From Dolichospermum sp. UHCC 0259 (GTDB lineage Bacteria; Cyanobacteriota; Cyanobacteriia; Cyanobacteriales; Nostocaceae): a stretch of 43,726 bases of DNA. The notes beneath the pieces are model-generated. The model made no database searches. It saw only the letters and a program-made list of their open reading frames with translations, and was not told the DNA's origin. Of the stretch, positions 1 to 8,623 are shown piece after piece (position 1 is the stretch's first letter; the number at the start of each line of letters is the position of its first letter). The DNA lies in assembly GCF_009711935.1 (NCBI RefSeq), contig NZ_VIKX01000095.1, positions 1 through 43,726 on the forward strand, in the 5' to 3' direction. The translations under genes and the position numbers were made by a program.

Positions 1-885
1 CTCCTATCCCTGTTACTTCCTAATTCCTTTTTAGTGGGGGAGTGTGAACAGTTACGTTTGATCTGTAAAAGGACTACCATAGGTATTAAAAAAACCAGCA
101 GAAGCGAATTGATTAATAGGGGAAGCTCCATTGCCGGCTGCTAATTGTACTTTGAGGATATCTTTGCCAGTAAAAGAGGTATTTAATGTTAGCCATGTTA
201 AACTACTTAAGGTGGTTTTACTATCACTAATGGTGTCAACTAATGGCTTTCCTGTTCCATCTCTTCCCCCTATAAACCGATTATCAAATGGGGTATTGGG
301 TAAGGCTTCAAATTTAATATTATCCCCTGTAGATACTCCAGTTAGGTTAATCCAAGTTGTGCCACTAAGTTTTGTAGTTGTGGAAAATTGTTCGGCTTCT
401 AAGGGGAGAATCCGATTTTCAATACTATCTAATCTTGTGCTTAATGCTGTTAATTCTGAGGAAAATTGAGTTTGCAATTGTTTGATTTTGCTTAAATCTT
501 CTTCTGGAATTGCTTCTTCAGTGGCAATCAATTGGGTAATTTTTTCTAAACAAGTATTTAAACCTGCTGCAAATTCGTAACGAGTGATAGACCGATTTCC
601 TAAATAAAAACCTTGAGAATTACCTTGAATACACTCATATTTTTCTACTAAACTTTTTAATGCTTCATAAGCCCAGTCTTTAGGCTCTACGTCACGTAGT
701 TGTGACACGGAGTTACTTTGAGATATTTCTTGTTCTTCTGATGCTATAATAGGATCGGCATTGACTTGAATGGGATTGATTGTTGCGGCGATTACTGCAA
801 TAAGACTAATTTTGGGTAAATCTATTAACTTCATGAGGTTGAATGTTTTAAGTGGTTTAATTTGTCTCAGTATATCATTGAGCAT
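1..885 (-). pseudogene. Truncated SLH-domain cyanobacterial porin (reading frame 52-885)
   Basis: The N-terminal half of the outer-membrane iron-uptake type porin of cyanobacteria. A signal-peptide-like stretch ends near NADP (residues 42-45), with a possible alternative start at Met18 (position 834). An SLH domain follows at about residues 63-115 (DVEPKDWAYEALKSL, then ITRYEFAAGLNTCLE). A coiled coil spans about 125-160, and the first strands of the barrel domain follow (TTWINLTGV, FNTYGSPFTDQT). Family members are usually about 500-560 residues, but this frame stops after 277, inside the barrel, where the motif normally continues. The last 51 bases before the window edge do not resemble porin in any frame I read. 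I infer disruption by an insertion or deletion, probably a mobile element at the contig end. A functional barrel is unlikely. Confidence 0.8.
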
Positions 886-1291
886 GAATTATTAATAATT
901 TTACACAATAAATTATACATATTTAGCAATATATTCGCCAACTGAAAAAAGTCTTAATTCATGGCAATTAGCTGGAATTATCAGGTTATAGCTCTGGAAA
1001 AGCTCGTAATTAAACGTAAGTAAAGTTACCGATACTTAATTTAAGTTTGTTACTTTTTGTATTATTTACCATATATACTGAGAAGAATTTTTAAGTACCT
1101 CGACAAAATTAATTAAGTAAATCGCGTCTACTTTGAAACAAGATTGTTTTTTTTAATTGGGTTTTATTCTCACATCCTATCCTCTGGCCAATACTGTAGG
1201 TTAAGCTCAAAAATAGAATTAAGTCGGTTGGGTTGTTCTCGTTAGCGTTGTGAAGCAATGGCAAGAAACCCAACTTTTATGGTCGGTGGCA
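886..1291. other. Intergenic region between porin start and ftsY end
   Basis: About 400 A+T-rich bases holding the presumed upstream region of the porin (minus strand). No convincing RNA gene is seen. The only distinct structure is the inverted repeat at 1227-1274, listed separately. A 20-codon frame at 960-1022 has no support as a gene. Confidence 0.5.
1227..1274. repeat. Inverted repeat downstream of ftsY
   Basis: Arms GTTGGGTT (1227-1234) and AACCCAAC (1267-1274) enclose about 32 bases. It lies just past the ftsY stop and may form a 3'-end hairpin. Short GTTGGGTT...AACCCAAC elements are commonly dispersed in Nostocales genomes (general knowledge). Confidence 0.5.
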
Positions 1292-2761
1292 TCAACCGCT
1301 TAGTAATGCTTCTACAAATTCGTAACTAGAAAATGGACGTAAATCTTCGATGCCTTCACCAGCGCCTATAAAACGGATGGGTAAGCCTAATTGCTGGACA
1401 ACAGCGATCGCTACTCCTCCTTTACCTGTTCCGTCTAATTTGGTTAAAACAACGCCGCTGAGTTGGGCTGCTTGGGAAAATACTTCGGCTTGTCGCAGTC
1501 CATTTTGTCCCAAGGTGGAATCGAGAACTAACAGGGATTCTACGCGGGCATTAGGGGCTTTTTTATCTATGATTTTACGAATTTTGCTGAGTTCGTCCAT
1601 GAGGTTTTTCTTATTTTGCAGTCTCCCAGCGGTATCTATTAATAGTAGTTCGGTTTCTCTTGATTGGGCTGCGGCGATCGCATCAAATACCACTGCTGCT
1701 GGATCTGTGTTTTTACCAGGATTGGCGATAACTTCTACACCGCTTCTATTTCCCCAAACTTTGACCTGTTCCACTGCTGCCGCCCGGAAGGTATCCGCTG
1801 CCCCAATCAGGCATTTATAACCAGATTTTTGGGCTAGGTGAGAAATTTTACCAATGGTGGTAGTTTTTCCTGCACCATTGACTCCGGTAATTAACCAAAT
1901 TGTGAGTTGATCTTTTTCCGGTGCAAAGCTGGGTTTATCTTGGTTTTGCAAGGGTGCATCTAGCATACCTCTGAGAATTTCTTTAAGATAAGCGATCGCT
2001 TGTTCCGGTGGAGTAACTTCCGCCAGGATTTTTTTCTGGAGCGCAGCAATAATATAATCTGTTGCCTCTACACCCACATCTGCCTGGAGAAGTAATGATT
2101 CAATTTCATTTACAGCCGCTTGATTCAGAGGTCCTTGACCAACAATTGCTTTTAATTGATTGAGAATATTTCGGCGGGTTTTATCTAAACCTTGGCGGAG
2201 TTTTTTCAACCAAGTAATTTCTTCTAGAGAAATATCTTCAGCTTTTCTCCCTTGGGCGGCTAAAACCTTGGCTGACCACTTAAACCCATCATCAAACACC
2301 AGTTCTGGAATCTCAACTTCTGTTTCTGTTGGGGTTGTCGGTGTTTCTGGAATCTCTGTTTCTATCGCACTAGCAATTAATTTCTCCTGTTTAGCTTCTC
2401 TTTCCGCCGCAGCCCGTTCTAAAAAAGATAAATTAGCTGTTTCTATTTCACTGACAACATCTTCAGTAATTTCTGCTATATTTGCATCTACTTCTATCGG
2501 TGCGGTTTCTTCTTCTACTTCAGTTTCTCCTATTTCTTCAGTAACAGGATTTTCTTCAACAGCTACAGGTGATTCTGGTTCTATTTGTTGTTTTTCTTGA
2601 ATATTTTTATAAGCAGCTTTAGCAAAAGCCAACAAATCCGCCGTATCTGGTTCGGTTGTGTCTGTTTCAGTTGCTTCTACTACAGGTGCTTCCTCCTGAT
2701 TTTGAGTTTCAGGAGTATCAGCAGATTCATTATTCGGACGACGAAACCAATTAAAAGCCAT
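1292..2761 (-). CDS. ftsY: Signal recognition particle receptor FtsY
   Basis: SRP receptor GTPase that docks ribosome-SRP complexes at the membrane for co-translational insertion. Residues 1-160 form the acidic, Glu/Thr-rich A domain; the N four-helix bundle starts near 165. The G domain carries GVNGAGKTT (293-301), DTFRAAA (323-329), DTAGR (376-380), TKLDG (440-444) and GAGEGIEDLRPF near the C-terminus. The full set of SRP-GTPase motifs is present; 489 residues is normal for an FtsY with a long acidic domain. It is the last gene of a minus-strand cluster after DUF502 and nusB. A 7-bp tandem repeat array sits just upstream of the ATG, so transcript leader or promoter spacing may vary. Identification is secure. 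Confidence 0.97.
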   Translation of the reverse strand: MAFNWFRRPNNESADTPETQNQEEAPVVEATETDTTEPDTADLLAFAKAAYKNIQEKQQIEPESPVAVEENPVTEEIGETEVEEETAPIEVDANIAEITEDVVSEIETANLSFLERAAAEREAKQEKLIASAIETEIPETPTTPTETEVEIPELVFDDGFKWSAKVLAAQGRKAEDISLEEITWLKKLRQGLDKTRRNILNQLKAIVGQGPLNQAAVNEIESLLLQADVGVEATDYIIAALQKKILAEVTPPEQAIAYLKEILRGMLDAPLQNQDKPSFAPEKDQLTIWLITGVNGAGKTTTIGKISHLAQKSGYKCLIGAADTFRAAAVEQVKVWGNRSGVEVIANPGKNTDPAAVVFDAIAAAQSRETELLLIDTAGRLQNKKNLMDELSKIRKIIDKKAPNARVESLLVLDSTLGQNGLRQAEVFSQAAQLSGVVLTKLDGTGKGGVAIAVVQQLGLPIRFIGAGEGIEDLRPFSSYEFVEALLSG

Positions 2762-2777
2762 TGTAGTTTAATTAGAA

Positions 2778-2848
<71 letters not shown>

Positions 2849-2895
2849 AGAAAGAAGAAGAAGAAAGAATAAGGAATAAGAAATAAAAGTCTTAT

Positions 2896-2934
2896 CAATG
2901 ACCAATGACCAATGACCAATAACCAATAACCAAT
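2896..2934. repeat. Short tandem repeat array (CAATGAC/CAATAAC)x5
   Basis: Five heptamers plus a partial one, between the nusB stop and the ftsY leader. On the opposite strand the unit reads TTGGTCA-like, matching the array at 6720-6754. Confidence 0.85.
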
Positions 2935-3576
2935 TTAAACAGGTTGCTTTTGTTCGCTAACTCGGCGGAGAACACCATTAATAAAACGGTGTCCGTCTTC
3001 TCCACTGTAGCGTTTAGCTAGTTCCACAGCTTCATTAATGGCAATGCTGTCGGGGACTTTCATAAACTTTATTTCTGCGGTGGCTATTTGTAGGATATCT
3101 CTATCAATTTGGGCTAGACGGGTAACTTGCCAATCCACTAAAGCATTAGAAATAGATTCTTCAATAGCTTGATGATTTTCACTAACGTTAATAATAATAG
3201 CTTTAGCGTAATTACGAACTTCCTTATCTTGATTAGCTAACTGAATTAATTCAGGAAAATCAACGGATGTACCTAATTGATTTATAGCTATTTGGGTATA
3301 GGAAATTGCCTCTTTCAACATAGTTCTAGCTGTATTTAAGTCAGCGGCTCTCGTTTCGCTAGTTAATAAGCGATCATTGCTCCGTTGCAGTTCGCCTGCG
3401 GCATTATTCAATGTATCCTGTACCTCTAATGTGAGGGTACGGACTGCCCCTAAAACTAGCTTGGAGACTAATTGCTCGTCTGATAGGGTTTCCAGTTTCT
3501 TGGGGTTAATGGGTAATTGGCTAAGGCTTAACAGAGCCAATTCGCGGGCTATTTGTTGGGGTTTACGACGTTGCAT
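2935..3576 (-). CDS. nusB: Transcription antitermination factor NusB
   Basis: NusB binds boxA with NusE (S10) and supports antitermination on rRNA operons. The start [18 protein letters not shown] is typical of the cyanobacterial family. The all-helical NusB fold covers about residues 70-210, with the diagnostic end [27 protein letters not shown] and FINGVLRRV. At 213 residues it is longer than the roughly 140-residue E. coli protein, because cyanobacterial NusB has an extra N-terminal helical part. It lies between the DUF502 gene (67-bp gap) and ftsY on the same strand, an order common in cyanobacteria, so co-transcription is likely. Confidence 0.95.
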   Translation of the reverse strand: MQRRKPQQIARELALLSLSQLPINPKKLETLSDEQLVSKLVLGAVRTLTLEVQDTLNNAAGELQRSNDRLLTSETRAADLNTARTMLKEAISYTQIAINQLGTSVDFPELIQLANQDKEVRNYAKAIIINVSENHQAIEESISNALVDWQVTRLAQIDRDILQIATAEIKFMKVPDSIAINEAVELAKRYSGEDGHRFINGVLRRVSEQKQPV

Positions 3577-3643
3577 AGAGTTGGGATGATGAAAAATATA
3601 TGAGTTCTAGCACAGATGAATAATCAGCTTATCTATTTTTTGT

Positions 3644-4429
3644 TCACTTTACTAGGTTGGTATCGAGTTTAGTTTCTATTTCGGGAATTTCCTGCTGTTG
3701 TATTTCTAAAGATGATCCTGGTGACAGTGCGGAAAACTCTGATGATTGAATATTAGGGGCGACTATACCACCAGACACAACTATCTTAAAAGCATCTTCA
3801 ACGGATATAGAAAGGTTAACTACATCTTCTTCTGGTACTACTGCATACCATCCTGTAGTTGGATTGGGGGTAGTGGGAATAAATAGACTAAGCACAGGAC
3901 GGGGTATTTGATTTTGGATTTCGTTGCTAATTGCGCCGGTGACAAATGCGATCGCCCAAATGCCCGGACGAGGGTATTCTACTAAAACTACTCGGCGAAA
4001 TTTACCATTAGAATCCTTTAGGAGAGTTTCTAATAGTTGCTTGAGAGTTTTATATACCTGTCCTGCTAAAGGAATCGCTTGTAATAACCGTTCACCAAAA
4101 TCCAATAACCACCGCCCAGCAATATTCCTAGCCATTAAACCAATAGCCAGAATACTTAATAATGGTACGGCTAATCCTACTAGTAAATTAAGTATATTTA
4201 CCAAGATGGGATTTAAGCCATCAAAGGGATTAAGTTGTTTAGGAACTTGGGTGAGAAAGTTAATTACCCAGGTAGCTATGGTAATTGTTAACCAGATTGT
4301 AGTTGCTAGGGGAATTACCACCAGCAAACCAGCAATCAGGTCATTTTTGAAGTCTTGTTTCCACCGTTCTATTCCCAAACCCCGATTCTCCTTATTTAGC
4401 TTCGTCAAACTGTTGTGATTATTTTCCAT
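3644..4429 (-). CDS. DUF502 family membrane protein
   Basis: Predicted inner-membrane protein of the DUF502 family, function unknown. An N-terminal cytoplasmic stretch (1-30) is followed by one hydrophobic segment at about 31-58 (LLVVIPLATTIWLTITIATW) and another at about 75-100 (LVNILNLLVGLAVPLLSILAIG). A soluble C-terminal domain carries the family pattern VVLVEYPRPGIWAIAFVTG and the proline-rich LFIPTTPNPTTGWY. The last 40 residues are low-complexity and acidic. It heads the DUF502-nusB-ftsY cluster, a conserved arrangement that points to a housekeeping rather than accessory role. Nothing in the sequence defines a reaction. Confidence 0.85.
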   Translation of the reverse strand: MENNHNSLTKLNKENRGLGIERWKQDFKNDLIAGLLVVIPLATTIWLTITIATWVINFLTQVPKQLNPFDGLNPILVNILNLLVGLAVPLLSILAIGLMARNIAGRWLLDFGERLLQAIPLAGQVYKTLKQLLETLLKDSNGKFRRVVLVEYPRPGIWAIAFVTGAISNEIQNQIPRPVLSLFIPTTPNPTTGWYAVVPEEDVVNLSISVEDAFKIVVSGGIVAPNIQSSEFSALSPGSSLEIQQQEIPEIETKLDTNLVK

Positions 4430-4744
4430 TTCAGCAAATTAGTCACATTGGGAATATCAAAAACTGATGACAACGGGCTTTTATCATGATGAGAAAATGC
4501 CCTTTGCCTTCTTCTCTCATGATAAAAGTCAAACTATCGCTACAAAAGTTCACAATTTTCCTAGTTCAATGTAAATATAGCCCTTAGTCCACCGTCATGG
4601 CGGCTGGTAAATCTTTTAGAGTGTTAATTATCTTCGTCGTACTTGTAAACGATTGTTGCAAGTCTGAGAGATATTTATCTATCCTACCGCGCTATATCGC
4701 CAAATGCTCACAATTTAGGTATGACTATTTGGAGTTAATGGGAA
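4430..4744. other. Intergenic region downstream of murG
   Basis: About 315 bases between the murG stop and the DUF502 start, both minus-strand. It holds a strong imperfect palindrome (4478-4528, listed separately) and presumably the DUF502 promoter. No open frame or tRNA is visible. Confidence 0.5.
4478..4528. terminator. Long hairpin between murG and the DUF502 operon
   Basis: Arms CTTTTATCATGA (4478-4489) and TCATGATAAAAG (4517-4528) are perfectly complementary. Pairing extends through GAGAA/TTCTC with one bulged base, giving about a 17-bp stem around a 16-base loop. It could end murG transcription or act as a processing hairpin; it lacks the GC-rich stem of a classical terminator. Confidence 0.45.
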
Positions 4745-5818
4745 TTAATTTTTGATCGCTTCTCTGACCAAAGTTGCCAATTTATCTGCACTATCAGGAA
4801 CAGCGATCGCTTTGGCCTTCTCTCCCATTTTCCCTAATTCTGTCGGAGACTGCAACAAATTCAATACCTGAGTTGTAAATATTTCCTGAGTTAAATCCGA
4901 CTGTTTAAAGGACAAAGCCGCACCAGCCTGAGTAAATACTGCCGCATTATAAGATTGATGATCTTCCGCCGCAAAGGGATAGGGAATCAAAATTGCTGGA
5001 GTACCACAAACTGCCAATTCTGTCAAGCTACCCGCGCCAGAACGACTAATAGCTAAATTAGCTCTTCGCAACAAAGCCGCCATATTATCATAAAAAGCCA
5101 GAGCGATATATTGAGGATGTTGAAGACTATGAATATCGGGATCATTATCCCCCGTTAAATGGACAATATAAGCACCAGCTTGAAACAAAGCGTCCGCAGA
5201 CTGTCGGACTAATTTATTTACAGCTACAGCCCCCTGACTACCACCAAACACCACAATTAGAGGCACACCATCAGGAATAGGTAAATCTAAAGTGTTATTA
5301 ACAGCATCATCTAAAAATTGAGAACGCACAGGAGTACCTACACAGACAGTTTTTGTCCCAGGTAAATATTGAGTAGTTACGTCAAATCCTATTGCCACTG
5401 CCTTACACCAAGGACCAAAAAAGCGGGTAACTTTGCCCGGTAAAGCATTGGATTCATGAAAAACCACAGGTAAACCCAAAGAACGCGCTGCAATCACCGC
5501 AGGACCGGCAATATAACCCCCTGTAGTGAAAACTCCTTGGAACTTTCCTTGTTGTAAAATCCGTCTAACTTGAAGAATCGAACTGATTAATTTCCACAAA
5601 GTGCGGACAGAACCAAGACTCAAACCTTGCTGAAACCCTTCAACAGCAACCGTATTTAAAGGATATATCTTGGGAACTAACTGAGTTTCTAGCCGATTTG
5701 GCACACCCAGCCATTCAATATTGTATTCTGGCAGTTTTTCAGCCAATGCGATCGCCGGAAACAAGTGTCCACCTGTCCCACTAGCTGCTATAAGTAATTT
5801 AATTGATGGATTTACCAT
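4745..5818 (-). CDS. murG: UDP-N-acetylglucosamine transferase MurG
   Basis: Transfers GlcNAc from UDP-GlcNAc to lipid I, forming lipid II on the cytoplasmic face of the membrane. This is a GT28 family GT-B fold. The N-terminal glycine loop GTGGHLFPA is at residues 14-22, the second loop FGGSQGA lies in the C-terminal domain, and the UDP-GlcNAc site is SRSGAGSLTELAVCGTPAILIPYP with AAEDHQ after it. The 357 residues match the family. No other mur gene is adjacent, which is usual in cyanobacteria. It is divergent from the exported NTF2-like gene; the intervening gap is under 110 bp. Confidence 0.97.
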   Translation of the reverse strand: MVNPSIKLLIAASGTGGHLFPAIALAEKLPEYNIEWLGVPNRLETQLVPKIYPLNTVAVEGFQQGLSLGSVRTLWKLISSILQVRRILQQGKFQGVFTTGGYIAGPAVIAARSLGLPVVFHESNALPGKVTRFFGPWCKAVAIGFDVTTQYLPGTKTVCVGTPVRSQFLDDAVNNTLDLPIPDGVPLIVVFGGSQGAVAVNKLVRQSADALFQAGAYIVHLTGDNDPDIHSLQHPQYIALAFYDNMAALLRRANLAISRSGAGSLTELAVCGTPAILIPYPFAAEDHQSYNAAVFTQAGAALSFKQSDLTQEIFTTQVLNLLQSPTELGKMGEKAKAIAVPDSADKLATLVREAIKN

Positions 5819-5927
5819 TCCCGACTATACCATTTATCTCCCAGTTTCATTAAGATAAAACAAATTCCTTATCTTGTATCATCAAATCAGTAAAATCTTC
5901 CTTATGACTAAAATTATCCCCTTATTA

Positions 5928-6716
5928 ATGAAACGTAACAAAACATTAAGCGTGAGTATTTCCCTAATTTCCAGTGTACTGGCAATTGGTTTATCTAGCA
6001 CTTGGCAATTGGCACAAGCCGGTCAACCCGCAAATGCCCCCACTACACTCACTAACCTATTAACACAAATTGATAATGCTGCTAATCAAGGGAATGTGAA
6101 CGGTGTCATGGAATTTTATAGCCCTACATTTACTCATGGTGATGGCTTAAACCGCAAAGCAATGGAACAAGCCTTAACAGGACTTTGGAAACGATATCCC
6201 AAATTACGTTACACAACCAAGTTAGAATCTTGGAAATCGGAAGGCAATACAATTATTGCGGATACTGTCACCACCATTAGCGGTTTACCAGCATCAGCTA
6301 ATAATAATTTAACTCTGCAATCTACAATTAAATCGCGGCAAAAAGTCACAGGTGCAAAAATCGTTCATCAAGATATTTTATCAGAACGGACTCAACTCAC
6401 CGCTGGTAGTAAACCACCCCAAGTAGAGATTAAATTACCACAACAGGTAAAAGTTGGGGAAAAATATAGTTTTGATGCCATTGTCCAAGAACCATTAGGT
6501 GAAGATTTTCTCTTGGGAACAGCCATAGAAGAACCCATTCAGGCAAATAAACTTCTCAACCCCACAATTGCAAATTTAGAGTTTCTCAATTCTGGTGGAC
6601 TCTTCAAAATAGGACGCGCACCTTCTACTCCCGGACCTCAATGGGTTTCCGCTGTAATTCGCCGAGGTGAAGATATGACTATCATTACTCAACGGTTGCA
6701 GGTGGTTAAGAAGTAG
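5928..6716 (+). CDS. Exported NTF2-like (SnoaL-fold) protein
   Basis: Probably a periplasmic or lumenal protein. From the ATG at 5928 the product begins MKRNKTLSVS, a basic start followed by a hydrophobic core and an AQA|G-type cleavage site near residue 32. In-frame ATGs at 5874 and 5904 are alternatives, but none has a clear ribosome site. The mature part opens with an NTF2/SnoaL-like region (TLTNLLTQIDNAANQGNVNGVMEFYSP, then WKRYPKLRYTTKLESWK), which in this superfamily binds small ligands or mediates dimerisation. The C-terminal 120 residues look beta-rich (VKVGEKYSFDAIVQEPLGEDF). No catalytic residues can be assigned. It precedes the short-chain dehydrogenase on the same strand, separated by tandem repeats. 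Confidence 0.65.
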   Translation: MKRNKTLSVSISLISSVLAIGLSSTWQLAQAGQPANAPTTLTNLLTQIDNAANQGNVNGVMEFYSPTFTHGDGLNRKAMEQALTGLWKRYPKLRYTTKLESWKSEGNTIIADTVTTISGLPASANNNLTLQSTIKSRQKVTGAKIVHQDILSERTQLTAGSKPPQVEIKLPQQVKVGEKYSFDAIVQEPLGEDFLLGTAIEEPIQANKLLNPTIANLEFLNSGGLFKIGRAPSTPGPQWVSAVIRRGEDMTIITQRLQVVKK

Positions 6717-6719
6717 TTA

Positions 6720-6754
6720 TTGGTCAGTAGTCATTGGTCATTGGTCATTGGTCA
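6720..6754. repeat. Short tandem repeat array (TTGGTCA)x5
   Basis: Five heptamers, four TTGGTCA and one GTAGTCA, immediately after the NTF2-like stop codon. The array can be read through in frame with the next gene, but that is not its natural start. Confidence 0.85.
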
Positions 6755-6773
6755 AGAGTATACTAACAACGAA

Positions 6774-6792
6774 CAACTGACAACTGACAACT
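6774..6792. repeat. Short tandem repeat (CAACTGA)x2.7
   Basis: Heptamer repeat CAACTGA ending 2 bases before the ATG of the short-chain dehydrogenase, so it occupies the position of the ribosome-binding site. Confidence 0.7.
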
Positions 6793-6794
6793 CC

Positions 6795-7556
6795 ATGCAA
6801 AACCAAATTGTTTTTATTACTGGTGCAAGTAGTGGTATTGGTGCTGCTTGTGCCAAGATTTTTGCTCATGCTGGTGCAAAACTAATTTTAGCTGCACGAC
6901 GGTGGGAACGGTTACAGCAATTAGCTGATTCGTTAGATATTTCATCTGAGAAAATCCATTTATTGCAACTTGATGTGTGCGATCGCTTGGCGGTAGAATC
7001 AGCCATTGCTAACTTACCCTCATCTTGGAAAAATATTGATATTCTCATTAACAATGCCGGTTTAAGTCGCGGTTTAAGTAAATTACAGGAAGGCGACTTT
7101 CAAGACTGGGAAGAAATGATTGATACGAATATCAAAGGTTTGCTTTACCTCACCCGTTATATTGTCCCCGGAATGGTAGAACGGAATCATGGTCATGTCA
7201 TCAATATCGGTTCTATTGCCGGACATCAAACCTATCCTGGGGGTAATGTCTATTGTGGAACAAAAGCCGCCGTTAAAGCCATTTCTGAAGGCTTAAAACA
7301 AGACCTTTTAGGAACTCCCGTGCGAGTGACATCTGTAGATCCTGGTATGGTAGAAACAGAATTTAGTCAAGTCCGTTTTCATGGTGATACAGAACGGGCG
7401 AAAAAGGTGTATGCAGGTGTTAAACCCCTAACTCCTGATGATGTAGCTGATGTGATCTTTTTCTGTGCCACTAGAGCCAGTCACGTTAATATTAACGAAG
7501 TCATACTTATGCCAGTTGACCAAGCCAGTGCTACCTTAGTAAATCGGCAGCTTTGA
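6795..7556 (+). CDS. SDR family NAD(P)-dependent oxidoreductase (YdfG-like)
   Basis: Short-chain dehydrogenase of about 253 residues. The start at 6795 (MQNQIVFITGASSGIG) puts the Rossmann glycine motif TGASSGIG at residues 9-16, as in the family. An upstream in-frame start at 6720 would only add residues encoded by tandem repeats. The NNAG motif, the catalytic Ser in GSIAGHQTYPGG and the YCGTK catalytic Tyr/Lys pair are all present. DPGMVETEF follows, typical of YdfG-like serine / 3-hydroxy acid dehydrogenases. The substrate is not deducible; YdfG relatives oxidise L-allo-threonine or reduce malonic semialdehyde. Family assignment is firm, substrate weak. Confidence 0.9.
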   Translation: MQNQIVFITGASSGIGAACAKIFAHAGAKLILAARRWERLQQLADSLDISSEKIHLLQLDVCDRLAVESAIANLPSSWKNIDILINNAGLSRGLSKLQEGDFQDWEEMIDTNIKGLLYLTRYIVPGMVERNHGHVINIGSIAGHQTYPGGNVYCGTKAAVKAISEGLKQDLLGTPVRVTSVDPGMVETEFSQVRFHGDTERAKKVYAGVKPLTPDDVADVIFFCATRASHVNINEVILMPVDQASATLVNRQL

Positions 7557-7918
7557 ACTCAATCCTCATTCCCAGTCGGAGTCTGGATCTGTAAAAATCA
7601 AAATCCCACAGATTCTTCACTCCTGCCCTTTGCCTCTTGCCATAACGACAATTTTCAATGCGAACCTACTTAAGTAAATTAAAAAGAAATATGGTAATTT
7701 TTTGTATAATTACGAATTTAAAAACTTAAAAATTTAATTACTTCATATAAAGAATAATGTGTAGACAATCTATGGATAGTAGCAGGAATCATAGATTCAA
7801 TCGGAATAGTAGTAAAACAAGATCCCCGATTTCTTTAAGAAGTCGGGAATCTGACTTTTGCAATGTTGACAAATCAAATATAAATTCTATGCTTCAGGGC
7901 TTAAATTTCCTCGTGCTT
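7557..7918. other. Intergenic region, convergent gene ends
   Basis: About 360 bases between the dehydrogenase (plus) and a hypothetical gene (minus). It contains one dispersed palindrome at 7821-7852, plausibly a terminator. A 64-codon plus-strand frame at 7757-7951 runs through the palindrome and into the next gene and is not credible. Confidence 0.5.
7821..7852. repeat. Dispersed palindrome, copy 1
   Basis: Begins GATCCCCGAT and ends GTCGGGAATCT, an imperfect copy of the GATCCCCGACTTCT / AGAAGTCGGGGATC palindrome also found at 16298, 37821 and 38710. It is placed between convergent genes, where it could serve as a bidirectional terminator. Confidence 0.75.
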
Positions 7919-8512
7919 TTACCATTTTTCAGCCCAATAAACAATTTCTGAAGATGCAACATCAATTGCGACTCCATGACTATTACCATGATGCCATTTT
8001 GCACCAGGTTGGCTTTTATCTTCGGCTTTTAATACCAATATTTCATAGCTGTTAGGAAAGGTTTCTGTTTCGGAATCGCTAGTATAAAAGAAGGTTGTGG
8101 GTACTCCGTTGGGTTGGTTACTATGATTATTTGTGTTTCCACCCTGGTATTGATGCTGAGAGATTTTTTTGTATTGTTTCAGCAAGTTTTTAATTTTTGC
8201 TTGTGGTTCTTTGAGACGAATTTGTAAAGAACTACTGCCGGGAGTTATTCCGGGAGAATAAGCCATTTCTAAAACTTGAGATTCGGGAGGAATTTGTCTG
8301 GGAAAATGTTGTATTTGTTGAAGATCAGCCCATTTGTGATTACGAATTTCTTGATATTTTGATGTATCTGTAATTGGCTGTAGTTGTTTGGTTTTACTAG
8401 TAGCTTTATTAATCAGGAAACCGCCAATAACTAGACCAAAACTACCAAGGGACAGTAAAATTATTGTAGCGAGATTAACAAAAATAGATCGCTTCATTCG
8501 GTTGGGTTGCAT
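7919..8512 (-). CDS. Hypothetical membrane-anchored protein
   Basis: I do not recognise the family. The product has 197 residues with a single hydrophobic segment near the N-terminus (about 10-34, NLATIILLSLGSFGLVIGGF), so it is probably a membrane-anchored, periplasmically oriented protein. A start at Met6 (MKRSIF) is equally possible. The soluble part has a polar Asn/Gln-rich centre (about 120-140) and ends with GVAIDVASSEIVYWAEKW. Ordinary codon use and a clean frame support a real gene. It lies about 110 bp downstream of the prenyltransferase gene on the same strand. Confidence 0.6.
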   Translation of the reverse strand: MQPNRMKRSIFVNLATIILLSLGSFGLVIGGFLINKATSKTKQLQPITDTSKYQEIRNHKWADLQQIQHFPRQIPPESQVLEMAYSPGITPGSSSLQIRLKEPQAKIKNLLKQYKKISQHQYQGGNTNNHSNQPNGVPTTFFYTSDSETETFPNSYEILVLKAEDKSQPGAKWHHGNSHGVAIDVASSEIVYWAEKW

Positions 8513-8623
8513 CTAGCTGGTAGATTAATATCCCAACATTTAAAACAGTAGTCCTGATAGTTTTGAATCTAGCCTGAGTTAGATTGACAGAAAATTTTTG
8601 ATTTGGTTAAATTGATGACAAAT

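Noticed and set aside
131-469. Plus-strand open frame of 112 codons
   Set aside because: Antisense to the SLH/coiled-coil coding part of the porin; no family resemblance.
6720-6794. Upstream start for the short-chain dehydrogenase
   Set aside because: The extra 25 residues are encoded by STRR heptamers, and the family N-terminus starts at the ATG at 6795.
7757-7951. Plus-strand frame of 64 codons
   Set aside because: Runs through a dispersed palindrome and into the 3' end of the opposite gene; composition is not protein-like.
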